NCBI GenBank assembly: GCA_011526395.1
Contig: WTHW01000207.1
Location: 1-5,651 of the forward strand
From: Alphaproteobacteria bacterium
Lineage (GTDB): Bacteria > Pseudomonadota > Alphaproteobacteria > Puniceispirillales > Puniceispirillaceae
Direction of reading: 5' to 3'
Length of the DNA: 5,651 nucleotides
In this document: piece after piece, positions 1 to 5,651 of the stretch
Position numbering within the stretch: position 1 is the stretch's first letter
How the letters are laid out: each line of letters begins with the position of its first letter
Program-made: the position numbers and the translations under genes
Notes under the pieces: generated by a model
What the model was told of the DNA's origin: nothing
What the model saw: the letters and a program-made list of their open reading frames with translations, nothing else
Databases searched by the model: none

Positions 1-792
1 ATGCTAGTTGGCTTTGCTTCTGCCCAAGAGGCAGGTCAAGCTGTCAGTAATGTTATCTCTGCTGGCATCATACCCGCTGGTATGGAAATGATGGATGCCC
101 CAGCCATTAACGCAGCTGAAGATTTTGTGAATGTTGGTTATCCGCGTGATGCAGCTGCTCTATTGATTGTTGAGCTTGATGGCCCGCAAGTTGAAGTCGA
201 TTTCTTGCTGGAGCGCGTTAGTGATATTATGAAATCATCAGGCTCAACTTCAATCCGCATTAGCCAAAGTGAAGAAGAGCGCAATCAATTCTGGGCTGGA
301 CGTAAATCAGCCTTCCCAGCAGTGGGTCGTATATCACCAGATTATCTATGTATGGATGGCACAATCCCGCGTAAAGCTCTGCCTGAAATGCTAACCAGAA
401 TGTCAGTGATGAGCCAAAAATATGGCCTGCGCGTTGCGAATGTCTTCCATGCAGGAGATGGCAATTTGCACCCGCTTATCTTATTTGATGCCAACACGCC
501 AGGCGAGCTAGAGCTAGCAGAGGAATTTGGCAATGACATTTTACGAAATTGTGTTGCGCTAGGCGGCGTTCTGACTGGTGAACATGGGGTTGGCGTTGAA
601 AAGCGTGACTTGATGGGCGAGATGTTCACAGAAGAAGATCTAAAACAGCAACAGCGTGTCAAATGCGCCTTTGACCCTGCACATTTGTTAAATCCGGGTA
701 AGGTATTCCCTGTATTGCACCGTTGTGCCGAATTGGGACGCATGCATGTTCATAAAGGCAAAGTGCCGCATCCTGATATTCCACGTTTCTAG
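1..792 (+). CDS. glcD: Glycolate oxidase FAD-linked subunit GlcD, C-terminal part (5' end outside window)
   Basis: GlcD is the main flavin subunit of glycolate oxidase. It oxidises glycolate to glyoxylate and passes electrons through GlcE and GlcF towards the respiratory chain. The 263 visible residues match, from memory, the second half of E. coli GlcD (499 aa), so roughly 235 N-terminal residues with the FAD-binding PCMH domain should lie upstream. The ATG at position 1 is an internal methionine, not the true start. What is present is the FAD-linked oxidase C-terminal domain: FWAGRKSAFPAVGRISPDY (about residues 97-115), VANVFHAGDGNLHPLILFD (145-163, with H150 and H157), GEHGVG (193-198) and the FDPAHLLNPGK signature (224-234). 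The end, from LHRCAELG through MHVH to the final PRF, also matches E. coli GlcD and distinguishes it from D-lactate dehydrogenases. The stop is TAG at 790-792, and glcE starts 14 bp later. The truncation comes from the window edge; no frameshift is visible. Confidence 0.95.
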   Translation: MLVGFASAQEAGQAVSNVISAGIIPAGMEMMDAPAINAAEDFVNVGYPRDAAALLIVELDGPQVEVDFLLERVSDIMKSSGSTSIRISQSEEERNQFWAGRKSAFPAVGRISPDYLCMDGTIPRKALPEMLTRMSVMSQKYGLRVANVFHAGDGNLHPLILFDANTPGELELAEEFGNDILRNCVALGGVLTGEHGVGVEKRDLMGEMFTEEDLKQQQRVKCAFDPAHLLNPGKVFPVLHRCAELGRMHVHKGKVPHPDIPRF

Positions 793-798
793 AGTGGG
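791..798 (+). promoter_or_regulatory. Weak Shine-Dalgarno-like site for glcE
   Basis: The stretch AGAGTGGG begins inside the glcD stop codon and ends 8 nt before the glcE ATG at 807. It only partly matches AGGAGG. Its overlap with the stop codon suggests that ribosomes finishing glcD can reinitiate on glcE, which is inference. Confidence 0.45.
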
Positions 799-806
799 TT
801 TGCGAT

Positions 807-1985
807 ATGACACAATTTGCCCCTAAGAATTTTGATGAATTAACGCAGCTTATGGCTGATATCGTGGGTGATAAAACACCTGTGAATGTCACCGCAGCTG
901 GCACGAAACAAAAGCTTGGCAATATCAGCACAGCTGAAAAGACGCTTGATATATCAGCTTTATCAGGTGTTATGGATTATGAGCCTGAAGAACTCATAAT
1001 AACCGCACATGCCGCAACGCCTCTTTCAGAGATTGAGGGGCTGCTTGCCAAACACGGACAAATGCTGGCGTTTGAGCCACCTCATCTGGACGGTTTATAT
1101 CAAACAACTTCAACAGGCACGATTGGTGGTGCCTTGATGGCAAATCTGTCTGGTCCAAGACGGCTTTCAGCAGGTGCCGCGCGTGATTTCCTTCTTGGCT
1201 TTGAAGCTGTGTCAGGCAGAGGCACAGCCTTTCGTTCAGGCTCAAAAGTGGTCAAGAACGTCACAGGATATGATTTATCAAAGCTATTATGTGGCTCGTT
1301 CGGCACAATGGCTGTGCTTGATGAGATAACGATAAAAACCTTGCCCGCACCTGAGACAGTGCAAACGGTTGTTATCGCGAACACAGATTTCGATAAAGTT
1401 TGTCAAGCGGCAAGGGCTGCCATGCAAACCGCCTATGAAGCGTCAAGTGCGGCTATCCTGCCGAAATCTGCTCACAAATTATCTCAAACCGCTTCAATCG
1501 CTCTTATCCGCGTGGAAGGGGTTGGGGTATCTGTTGCCGACCGCGTGTCTCACTTAATAAAGGCGCTATCAGTTTATGGTCATGCCGATATATTAGATGA
1601 AGCGCAATCAGTTGAAATATGGCGCGATATCAAAAATGTATCTCCTATCCTTTCAGGTGATAGCCAAATTTGGCGCCTATCTGTTGCGCCATCTGACAGT
1701 ACGCACGTCTGCCATGCCATCGATGAGAAGATGCAGGCCACTTATTTTGCTGATTGGGCAGGGGGCATGATTTGGGTGTCGTGCGATGATGAGAATGCAC
1801 ATAGCATTCTGCGTAATATCATCGCGACTATTGGCGGCGGCCATGCGACTTTAATGCGCAGGTCGGATGAATTGCGCCAAACAATTTCAGTGTTTGAGCC
1901 GCTGGCACCAGCCCTAGCGAATCTAAACAAACGAGTGCAAGAATCTTTTGATCCTTTCCATTTGTTGAATCCCGGCCGTTTATAA
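807..1985 (+). CDS. glcE: Glycolate oxidase FAD-binding subunit GlcE
   Basis: GlcE is the second, smaller flavoprotein subunit of glycolate oxidase and is required with GlcD and GlcF for activity in E. coli. The 392-residue product has an FAD-binding PCMH-type fold in its N-terminal half. Landmarks are YEPEELIITAHAATPLSEIE (residues 58-77), GQMLAFEPPH (84-93), the glycine-rich GTIGGALMANLSGPRR (104-119), RDFLLG (126-131) and KNVTGYDLSKLLCGSFGTM (150-168). It ends in FDPFHLLNPGRL (381-392), the family's C-terminal signature also seen in GlcD. It is about 40 residues longer than E. coli GlcE (350 aa); the extra length seems to lie in the poorly conserved middle and C-terminal half, roughly residues 180-340. 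The ATG at 807 is supported by its position just after glcD and by alignment of the first residues with GlcE. glcF follows after 14 bp. A stand-alone FAD-linked oxidase is very unlikely given both neighbours. Confidence 0.95.
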   Translation: MTQFAPKNFDELTQLMADIVGDKTPVNVTAAGTKQKLGNISTAEKTLDISALSGVMDYEPEELIITAHAATPLSEIEGLLAKHGQMLAFEPPHLDGLYQTTSTGTIGGALMANLSGPRRLSAGAARDFLLGFEAVSGRGTAFRSGSKVVKNVTGYDLSKLLCGSFGTMAVLDEITIKTLPAPETVQTVVIANTDFDKVCQAARAAMQTAYEASSAAILPKSAHKLSQTASIALIRVEGVGVSVADRVSHLIKALSVYGHADILDEAQSVEIWRDIKNVSPILSGDSQIWRLSVAPSDSTHVCHAIDEKMQATYFADWAGGMIWVSCDDENAHSILRNIIATIGGGHATLMRRSDELRQTISVFEPLAPALANLNKRVQESFDPFHLLNPGRL

Positions 1986-1989
1986 GAGG
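1984..1989 (+). promoter_or_regulatory. Shine-Dalgarno site for glcF overlapping the glcE stop
   Basis: AAGAGG overlaps the last two bases of the glcE stop codon (TAA, 1983-1985) and lies 10 nt before the glcF ATG at 2000. It supports this start over the out-of-frame ATG at 1992 and suggests translational coupling to glcE. Confidence 0.55.
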
Positions 1990-1999
1990 TTATGGTCTT

Positions 2000-3310
2000 A
2001 TGCAAACGCATTTTACAGCTGAACAACTAGCAAAACCTCACATTGCAGAGGCTGACTCTATATTGCGCAAATGTGTCCATTGTGGGTTCTGCACGGCAAC
2101 TTGTCCCACTTTCGTCCTGACAGGTGACGAGCGAGATAGCCCGCGTGGCCGTATTTGGATGATACGCGATATGCTTGAAAATGACAGCGAAGTCCCATCA
2201 CAGGAAACCTCTTATCATCTTGATAGATGTTTGACCTGTTTGTCTTGCACAACCACCTGCCCATCTGGCGTTGATTACATGCATCTAGTTGATATTGGTC
2301 GCCACCATATATCAGAGCATGGCAAACGCGATTGGCTTGATGCCACACTTCGCAAATTACTTGGCACATTACTGCCACGTGCTTCTTTGTTTCATAAAGC
2401 GCTCTTTTTTGCATGGGCTGCACGTCCGCTAGCTGGGCTATTTTCAGGCCGCTTGCGCGCAATGATATCTCTTGCGCCAAAAAGATTGCGTCCGCTTGAT
2501 AAAGTCGGCGCAACGGATGAGCGCTATCGTCCAAATGATTACCCTGCAAAGCGTGTGGCGCTTTTGGCAGGGTGCGCACAAAGAGCAATAAACCCTGATA
2601 TCAACGCTGCGACTATCGCGCTATTAAATCGCTTTGGTGTTGAGGTTGTGGTGAAGCAAAAAGCCTATTGTTGTGGCGCGCTGTCTCATCATATTAATGA
2701 TGAAAAGGGGGCAAAAGCCGCCATGCGCTCTGCTATCAGCAGTTGGGCAGAAGAGCTTCATAAAGACGGTCTTGATGCGATTATCGTGAATACATCAGGC
2801 TGTGGTACGACCATCAAAGATTATGTAAATCTTCTAAAAGATGACCCTGCCTATGCCGACCTTGCCCAAGAGATTTCTGCCCTAGCAAAAGATGTGACCG
2901 AATTTCTATATGATGCCAATTTGCTAACACCTCTATCAAAAAAGCAGGTGACGATTGGCTATCATGCCGCTTGTTCCCTTCAACATGGACAGAAAATCAC
3001 CTCAGCCCCTAAAGCCTTACTGCAAAATGCAGGTTTCGATGTAGTGACAGCGAAAGAATCTCATCTTTGTTGTGGGTCGGCAGGTGTCTATAATGTGTTG
3101 CAACCAGAGATGGCGCAACAATTGCAAGAGCGAAAGATAAATCACCTCAACAACCTATCAGCAGATGTGATTGTTGCTGGTAATCTTGGCTGTATCAATC
3201 AACTTGCTGACGTTGAGGCGCCGATTATGCACACGATAGAGCTTCTTGACTGGGCTTATGGCGGTAAGACGCCAGACCAGTTACCACAAACGGTAACAAA
3301 TAGCCGTTAA
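2000..3310 (+). CDS. glcF: Glycolate oxidase iron-sulfur subunit GlcF
   Basis: GlcF carries the iron-sulfur centres that take electrons from the flavin subunits GlcD and GlcE and pass them to the membrane quinone pool. The N-terminal part has two [4Fe-4S] ferredoxin-type motifs: CVHCGFCTATCP with C25, C28, C31 and C35, and CLTCLSCTTTCPSG with C77, C80, C83 and C87. The C-terminal part has two CCG cysteine-rich domains of the kind found in GlcF and heterodisulfide reductase-like proteins: GCAQ at C192, CCG at C224-C225 and SGCG at C268, then AACS at C325, CCG at C357-C358 and GC at C398. All expected cysteines are present. The start (MQTHFTAEQ) closely resembles the E. coli start as I recall it. 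At 436 residues it is about 30 longer than E. coli GlcF (407), partly from a hydrophilic tail after residue 420. No strong membrane span is evident, so membrane attachment is probably peripheral. Its stop codon overlaps that of the convergent gene fumA. Confidence 0.96.
   Translation: MQTHFTAEQLAKPHIAEADSILRKCVHCGFCTATCPTFVLTGDERDSPRGRIWMIRDMLENDSEVPSQETSYHLDRCLTCLSCTTTCPSGVDYMHLVDIGRHHISEHGKRDWLDATLRKLLGTLLPRASLFHKALFFAWAARPLAGLFSGRLRAMISLAPKRLRPLDKVGATDERYRPNDYPAKRVALLAGCAQRAINPDINAATIALLNRFGVEVVVKQKAYCCGALSHHINDEKGAKAAMRSAISSWAEELHKDGLDAIIVNTSGCGTTIKDYVNLLKDDPAYADLAQEISALAKDVTEFLYDANLLTPLSKKQVTIGYHAACSLQHGQKITSAPKALLQNAGFDVVTAKESHLCCGSAGVYNVLQPEMAQQLQERKINHLNNLSADVIVAGNLGCINQLADVEAPIMHTIELLDWAYGGKTPDQLPQTVTNSR
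3280..3297. repeat. Short inverted repeat in the 3' end of glcF
   Basis: A perfect 6-bp stem (GTTACC at 3280-3285, GGTAAC at 3292-3297) encloses a 6-nt loop. It lies inside glcF, just beyond the fumA stop, so both transcripts would contain it. No T-run follows on either strand and the stem is weak, so it is not a convincing intrinsic terminator. It is simply the best hairpin seen at the convergent junction. Confidence 0.3.
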
Positions 3311-4926
3311 TCGAGTTTAAAGAAGTCATTACCCTTATCATCCATGACGATGAAAGCAGGGAAGTCTTCCACTTGGATTTTCCAGACAGCTTCCATGCCC
3401 AATTCTGGATATTCTAGCACCTCGACCTTTTTAATCGCATCAAGAGCAAGCTTTGCCGCGACCCCGCCGATAGAGCCAAGATAAAAACCACCATATTTGG
3501 CGCATGCATTGCGTACAGACGCAGAACGATTCCCTTTTGCCAACATAACCATTGAGCCACCTGCGGCTTGGAACTCATCAACATAAGAATCCATACGCCC
3601 AGCTGTCGTAGGGCCAAAGGAACCGGACGGCATCCCTGTTGGTGTCTTTGCAGGTCCAGCATAATAGACAGGGTGATCTTTTATATAATCAGGAAGCGAG
3701 CCAGTTTCAGCCAACCGTTCCTTTAACTTGGCATGTGCAATATCGCGCGCCACAATTAACGGGCCGCTTAATGAGACCCGCGTCTTGACTGGATAGGCGC
3801 TTAATGTTTCCAAAATTTCAGCCATTGGCTTTGTTAAATCGATTTTAACAACATCATCTTGTGCCTCATCATCAGCCACATCTGGCAAGAAACGGGCAGG
3901 GTCTTTTTCCAATGCTTCAATGAAAATGCCATCTTTGGTGATCTTGGCCTTTGCCTGCCTGTCAGCAGAGCAAGACACCCCAATCCCAATCGGGCAAGAC
4001 GCACCATGACGTGGCAGGCGGATAACACGCACATCATGACAGAAATATTTACCGCCAAATTGTGCGCCAATACCCAACTCTCTTGTTAATTGCAAGATGC
4101 GTTGTTCCCACTCAACATCACGCCAGCCATGACCTGTCTCATCTCCTGATGTCGGCAGATTATCAAGCGCCTTGATAGAGGCCATCTTCACAGTCTTCAT
4201 CGTATATTCAGCTGAGGTGCCACCAATGACAATGGCAAGATGATAGGGCGGACAGGCGGCTGTACCTAGATTGATGATGGCATCTTTGACAAATGCCATC
4301 ATGCTATCTTCATTCAGAACAGCCTTTGTCTTTTGATATAAAAAGGATTTATTGGCAGACCCACCACCTTTTTGAATAAAGGTTAAGTTATATTCTGCCC
4401 CTTTGCCGGCATAGATATCAATTTGCGCAGGCAGGTTGTTTTTTGTGTTTTGCTCATCAAACATTGTCAGCGGTGCCAGTTGCGAATAACGCAAATTTGC
4501 TGACTGATAGGTGTTGTAAACACCTTGCGATAAATGTTTGGCATCATCTCCATCAGTTAGCACATGACCGCCTCTTGTCGCAGAAATTAGTGCTGTTCCA
4601 GTATCTTGACACATTGGCAATACACCATCTGAAGCAACAACAGCATTTTTCAGCATTTCCAACGCAACAAATCGGTCATTTTTTGTGGCTTCTGGATCGT
4701 CTAAGATAGCGCGCAATTGCGCAAGGTGGGCAGGGCGTAATAAATGGGAAATATCCTTAAAGGCACGCTCTGCTAATAGCTGTAATCCTTCCGGTGCCAC
4801 TTTGATAAAAGTCTTACCATCCATCTCATAAGTTGAGACATGTTCTGTTGTCACTAACTCATAATCTGTAGTGTCTTTTTCAACTGGCAATAAAGGAGAA
4901 TAGCGAAATGATGACATGAAACTCAT
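3307..4926 (-). CDS. fumA: Class I (iron-sulfur) fumarate hydratase
   Basis: This enzyme interconverts fumarate and L-malate in the TCA cycle. At 539 aa it is the single-chain class I type (E. coli FumA/FumB and Leishmania FH), not class II FumC. Cluster cysteines are C106 (MCQDTG), C225 (AACPPYH) and C319 (GVSCSAD), each one residue later than in E. coli FumA. Known Leishmania FH active-site residues map at a constant offset of 27: D108, R146, H307, R394, T440 (SGSFGPTTAGRMD), R444 and K464 (KGNRS). The enzyme should therefore be active but oxygen-sensitive. An in-frame TAA six bases before the ATG at 4926 limits the N-terminus. That ATG lacks a clear Shine-Dalgarno, while a second ATG at 4917 (536-aa product) has GGATGAG shortly upstream, so the exact start is uncertain. 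fumA lies 31 bp after sspB on the same strand, with no clear promoter between them. The fumA symbol is used for the class; fumB would be equally arbitrary. Confidence 0.96.
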   Translation of the reverse strand: MSFMSSFRYSPLLPVEKDTTDYELVTTEHVSTYEMDGKTFIKVAPEGLQLLAERAFKDISHLLRPAHLAQLRAILDDPEATKNDRFVALEMLKNAVVASDGVLPMCQDTGTALISATRGGHVLTDGDDAKHLSQGVYNTYQSANLRYSQLAPLTMFDEQNTKNNLPAQIDIYAGKGAEYNLTFIQKGGGSANKSFLYQKTKAVLNEDSMMAFVKDAIINLGTAACPPYHLAIVIGGTSAEYTMKTVKMASIKALDNLPTSGDETGHGWRDVEWEQRILQLTRELGIGAQFGGKYFCHDVRVIRLPRHGASCPIGIGVSCSADRQAKAKITKDGIFIEALEKDPARFLPDVADDEAQDDVVKIDLTKPMAEILETLSAYPVKTRVSLSGPLIVARDIAHAKLKERLAETGSLPDYIKDHPVYYAGPAKTPTGMPSGSFGPTTAGRMDSYVDEFQAAGGSMVMLAKGNRSASVRNACAKYGGFYLGSIGGVAAKLALDAIKKVEVLEYPELGMEAVWKIQVEDFPAFIVMDDKGNDFFKLD

Positions 4927-4957
4927 CCGTTATAATGATTAAAATATGATGATGGTG

Positions 4958-5461
4958 CTAGTCAGACTTTGGGCGGTTTCTAAAGCTATCTAGCGATACG
5001 ATTTCCGCGCTATCATCACCATCTCCTGATGGCTCTGAGACAGCCTCTAACTTTGTTTCAGCCTGCTGGATAGCATCCTCATCAATCTCTTCTAGAATGC
5101 CAAATTGCAAGCCGAAGCCAACTGATGGGTCAGAGAATTGTGTAACAGCCGTAAAGGGAATAACAAGGGTTTCAGGTTTGCCTGAAAAGGACAAGGTCAC
5201 TGAAAAGCTGTCCTCTTCCACTTTCAAGTCCCAATATTGGTGTTGAATGACAATCGTTAGATCATTTTCATCTTCTTTGACCAAATTCTGGTTTATGCAA
5301 ACACCTTTGGCGTCTGTTCTAAATGTGATGAAAAAATGTGAATCACCCGGCAAGCCGACATGTTCAGCGATGGATAGCGCACCGCGAAGCACATTGCGCA
5401 TAGAATCATCGACAAGCAATTCATAATTTATGCCAGAAACATGATCATTATGGTCGGACAT
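4958..5461 (-). CDS. sspB: ClpXP adaptor SspB (alphaproteobacterial type)
   Basis: SspB binds the ssrA tag on proteins released from stalled ribosomes and tethers them to ClpX for degradation by ClpXP in the cytoplasm. The 167-residue product resembles the alphaproteobacterial SspB family known from Caulobacter, which is distant from E. coli SspB. The N-terminal domain (about residues 12-122) has family motifs HFFITF (42-47), DLTIVIQHQYWDL (67-79), LSFSGKPETLVIPF (90-103) and DPSVGFGLQF (111-120). An acidic, probably disordered linker follows (about 123-151). The conserved tail AEIVSLDSFR (152-161) is probably the ClpX-binding segment; that role is inferred from the domain layout of SspB proteins. 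The ATG at 5461 gives the expected N-terminus, with a modest AGAAG four bases before it. The coding half of the tmRNA that makes the recognised tag lies immediately upstream on the same strand, and fumA lies downstream. There is no membrane segment or signal peptide. Confidence 0.93.
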   Translation of the reverse strand: MSDHNDHVSGINYELLVDDSMRNVLRGALSIAEHVGLPGDSHFFITFRTDAKGVCINQNLVKEDENDLTIVIQHQYWDLKVEEDSFSVTLSFSGKPETLVIPFTAVTQFSDPSVGFGLQFGILEEIDEDAIQQAETKLEAVSEPSGDGDDSAEIVSLDSFRNRPKSD

Positions 5462-5510
5462 ATCACTTCTACCTATCTGTTGTCTTCTGTATGTAACCCA
5501 TCGATAAAGT

Positions 5511-5538
5511 GAGACGCTTCTGTTGCCAGGTGCCTCTC
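5511..5538 (-). other. tmRNA 3'-terminal hairpin of the coding piece
   Basis: On the RNA strand GAGAGGC pairs with GCGTCTC around a 14-nt loop, ACCTGGCAACAGAA. Six of seven pairs form, with one G-G mismatch. The conserved-looking loop suggests a structured element near the 3' end of the coding piece. The bases after it are A/T-rich but lack the T-run of an intrinsic terminator. Confidence 0.6.
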
Positions 5539-5546
5539 GAACCCCG

Positions 5547-5570
5547 CCTATCCGAGCTCAAGCGGATAGG
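5547..5570 (-). other. tmRNA hairpin after the tag stop
   Basis: A perfect 8-bp stem (CCTATCCG pairing with CGGATAGG) encloses an 8-nt loop and begins 26 nt after the tag stop codon. No U-run follows. It is therefore better read as an internal helix of the tmRNA coding piece than as a terminator. Confidence 0.7.
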
Positions 5571-5595
5571 GCTTTAAAATGGTATTTGTTACCGC

Positions 5596-5634
5596 TTAAG
5601 CAGCAACAGCAACCGGAGCAGTGTTGTCATTTGC
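5596..5634 (-). other. tmRNA tag reading frame (ANDNTAPVAVAA)
   Basis: Twelve codons run from the resume codon GCA (5632-5634) to TAA (5596-5598). With the alanine carried by the tmRNA itself, the full tag would be 13 residues, AANDNTAPVAVAA. The N-terminal AANDN is the part recognised by SspB in alphaproteobacteria, and the C-terminal VAA takes the place of the LAA that ClpX recognises in E. coli. Both ends are intact, and the middle TAPVA is the variable part. Confidence 0.92.
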
Positions 5635-5651
5635 AACTACTACATGGCCCG

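Larger units (their letters stand above)
5505..5651 (-). ncRNA. ssrA: tmRNA, coding piece of a two-piece (permuted) ssrA (5' part outside window)
   Basis: tmRNA, with SmpB, rescues ribosomes stalled on broken messages and adds a degradation tag. On the minus strand TAGTT precedes a GCA resume codon, as TAGTC-GCA does in E. coli tmRNA, and an open frame follows encoding ANDNTAPVAVAA and stop. Downstream are two hairpins, the second with GGCACCTGGCAACAGAAG in its arm and loop, a sequence I recall as typical of alphaproteobacterial tmRNA. A one-piece tmRNA would need a T-arm and an acceptor strand ending in CCA further on. GGGGTTCGAG superficially resembles a T-loop, but its flanks cannot form a 5-bp T-stem, and sspB starts only 134 nt after the tag stop. 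The acceptor piece is therefore probably encoded upstream, beyond position 5651, as in permuted alphaproteobacterial genes. The 3' end near 5505 is an estimate placed just past the last hairpin. The D-arm and most of the first pseudoknot are outside the window. Confidence 0.9.

Noticed and set aside
342..743. 133-codon open frame on the minus strand inside glcD
   Set aside because: It lies wholly antisense to conserved GlcD motifs, has no recognisable domain and an unusual Ser/Pro/Cys-rich composition; it is a shadow of the real gene.
1..792. glcD considered as a truncated pseudogene starting at position 1
   Set aside because: The frame is open to the very edge of the window and the visible part is intact, so the missing N-terminus is explained by the window boundary.
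2058..2588. 176-codon open frame on the minus strand inside glcF
   Set aside because: It is antisense to the ferredoxin motifs of GlcF and resembles no family I recognise; its length follows from the codon use of glcF.
3291..3302. 12-nt sequence CGGTAACAAATA shared by the end of glcF (plus strand) and the tmRNA just after the tag stop (minus strand, 5583-5594)
   Set aside because: About two 12-nt matches are expected by chance in 5.65 kb counting both strands, and no further similarity surrounds either copy.
4443..4709. Plus-strand open frame inside fumA
   Set aside because: It is antisense to the conserved MCQDTG region of the fumarase, and its His/Gln/Leu-rich product looks like a shadow translation.
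4931..4936. TATAAT on the plus strand, resembling a -10 promoter box
   Set aside because: No matching -35 box is visible at the right distance, and no plus-strand gene lies downstream; it sits in an A/T-rich spacer between two minus-strand genes.
5536..5546. GGGGTTCGAG considered as the T-loop of a one-piece tmRNA or a tRNA
   Set aside because: The flanking bases cannot form a 5-bp T-stem, and no acceptor strand or CCA end follows at the right distance.
5547..5570. 8-bp hairpin considered as an intrinsic terminator
   Set aside because: No T-run follows on the minus strand; the next bases are GC-rich tmRNA sequence, so an internal tmRNA helix is the better reading.

Overview
The window most likely comes from an alphaproteobacterium. 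The strongest evidence is at the right edge. There, on the minus strand, lies the coding half of a transfer-messenger RNA (tmRNA) whose tag frame reads ANDNTAPVAVAA and stop. It has the alphaproteobacterial ANDN start, and no tRNA-like 3' half follows it, as expected for the circularly permuted two-piece tmRNA of that class. The next gene is the alphaproteobacterial form of SspB, which fits. GC content looks to be in the mid to upper 40s percent by eye, so a marine or other low-to-moderate-GC lineage is plausible, but genus and species cannot be read from the sequence.

Positions 1-3310 (plus strand) hold the glycolate oxidase genes glcD (5' end outside the window), glcE and glcF. They are tightly packed, with 14 bp between each pair. 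Together they encode the FAD and iron-sulfur subunits of the membrane-associated enzyme that oxidises glycolate to glyoxylate.

Positions 3307-5651 (minus strand, read right to left) hold ssrA (partial), sspB and fumA, the last encoding an oxygen-sensitive class I [4Fe-4S] fumarase. The tmRNA tags stalled nascent proteins, and SspB delivers tagged proteins to ClpXP. Gene and adaptor are therefore adjacent and co-oriented, with about 40-50 nt between them. fumA follows sspB after 31 bp and may share its transcript.

The two blocks converge. The stop codons of glcF and fumA overlap in one TTAA palindrome, leaving no room for an intergenic terminator. Nearly every base is assigned to a gene. There is no gap over 300 bp, and I see no mobile element, CRISPR array, tRNA or rRNA. 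The genes are well-known families. The points of interest are the ssrA-sspB linkage, the particular tag, and the overlapping convergent ends. I do not see a previously undescribed system here.
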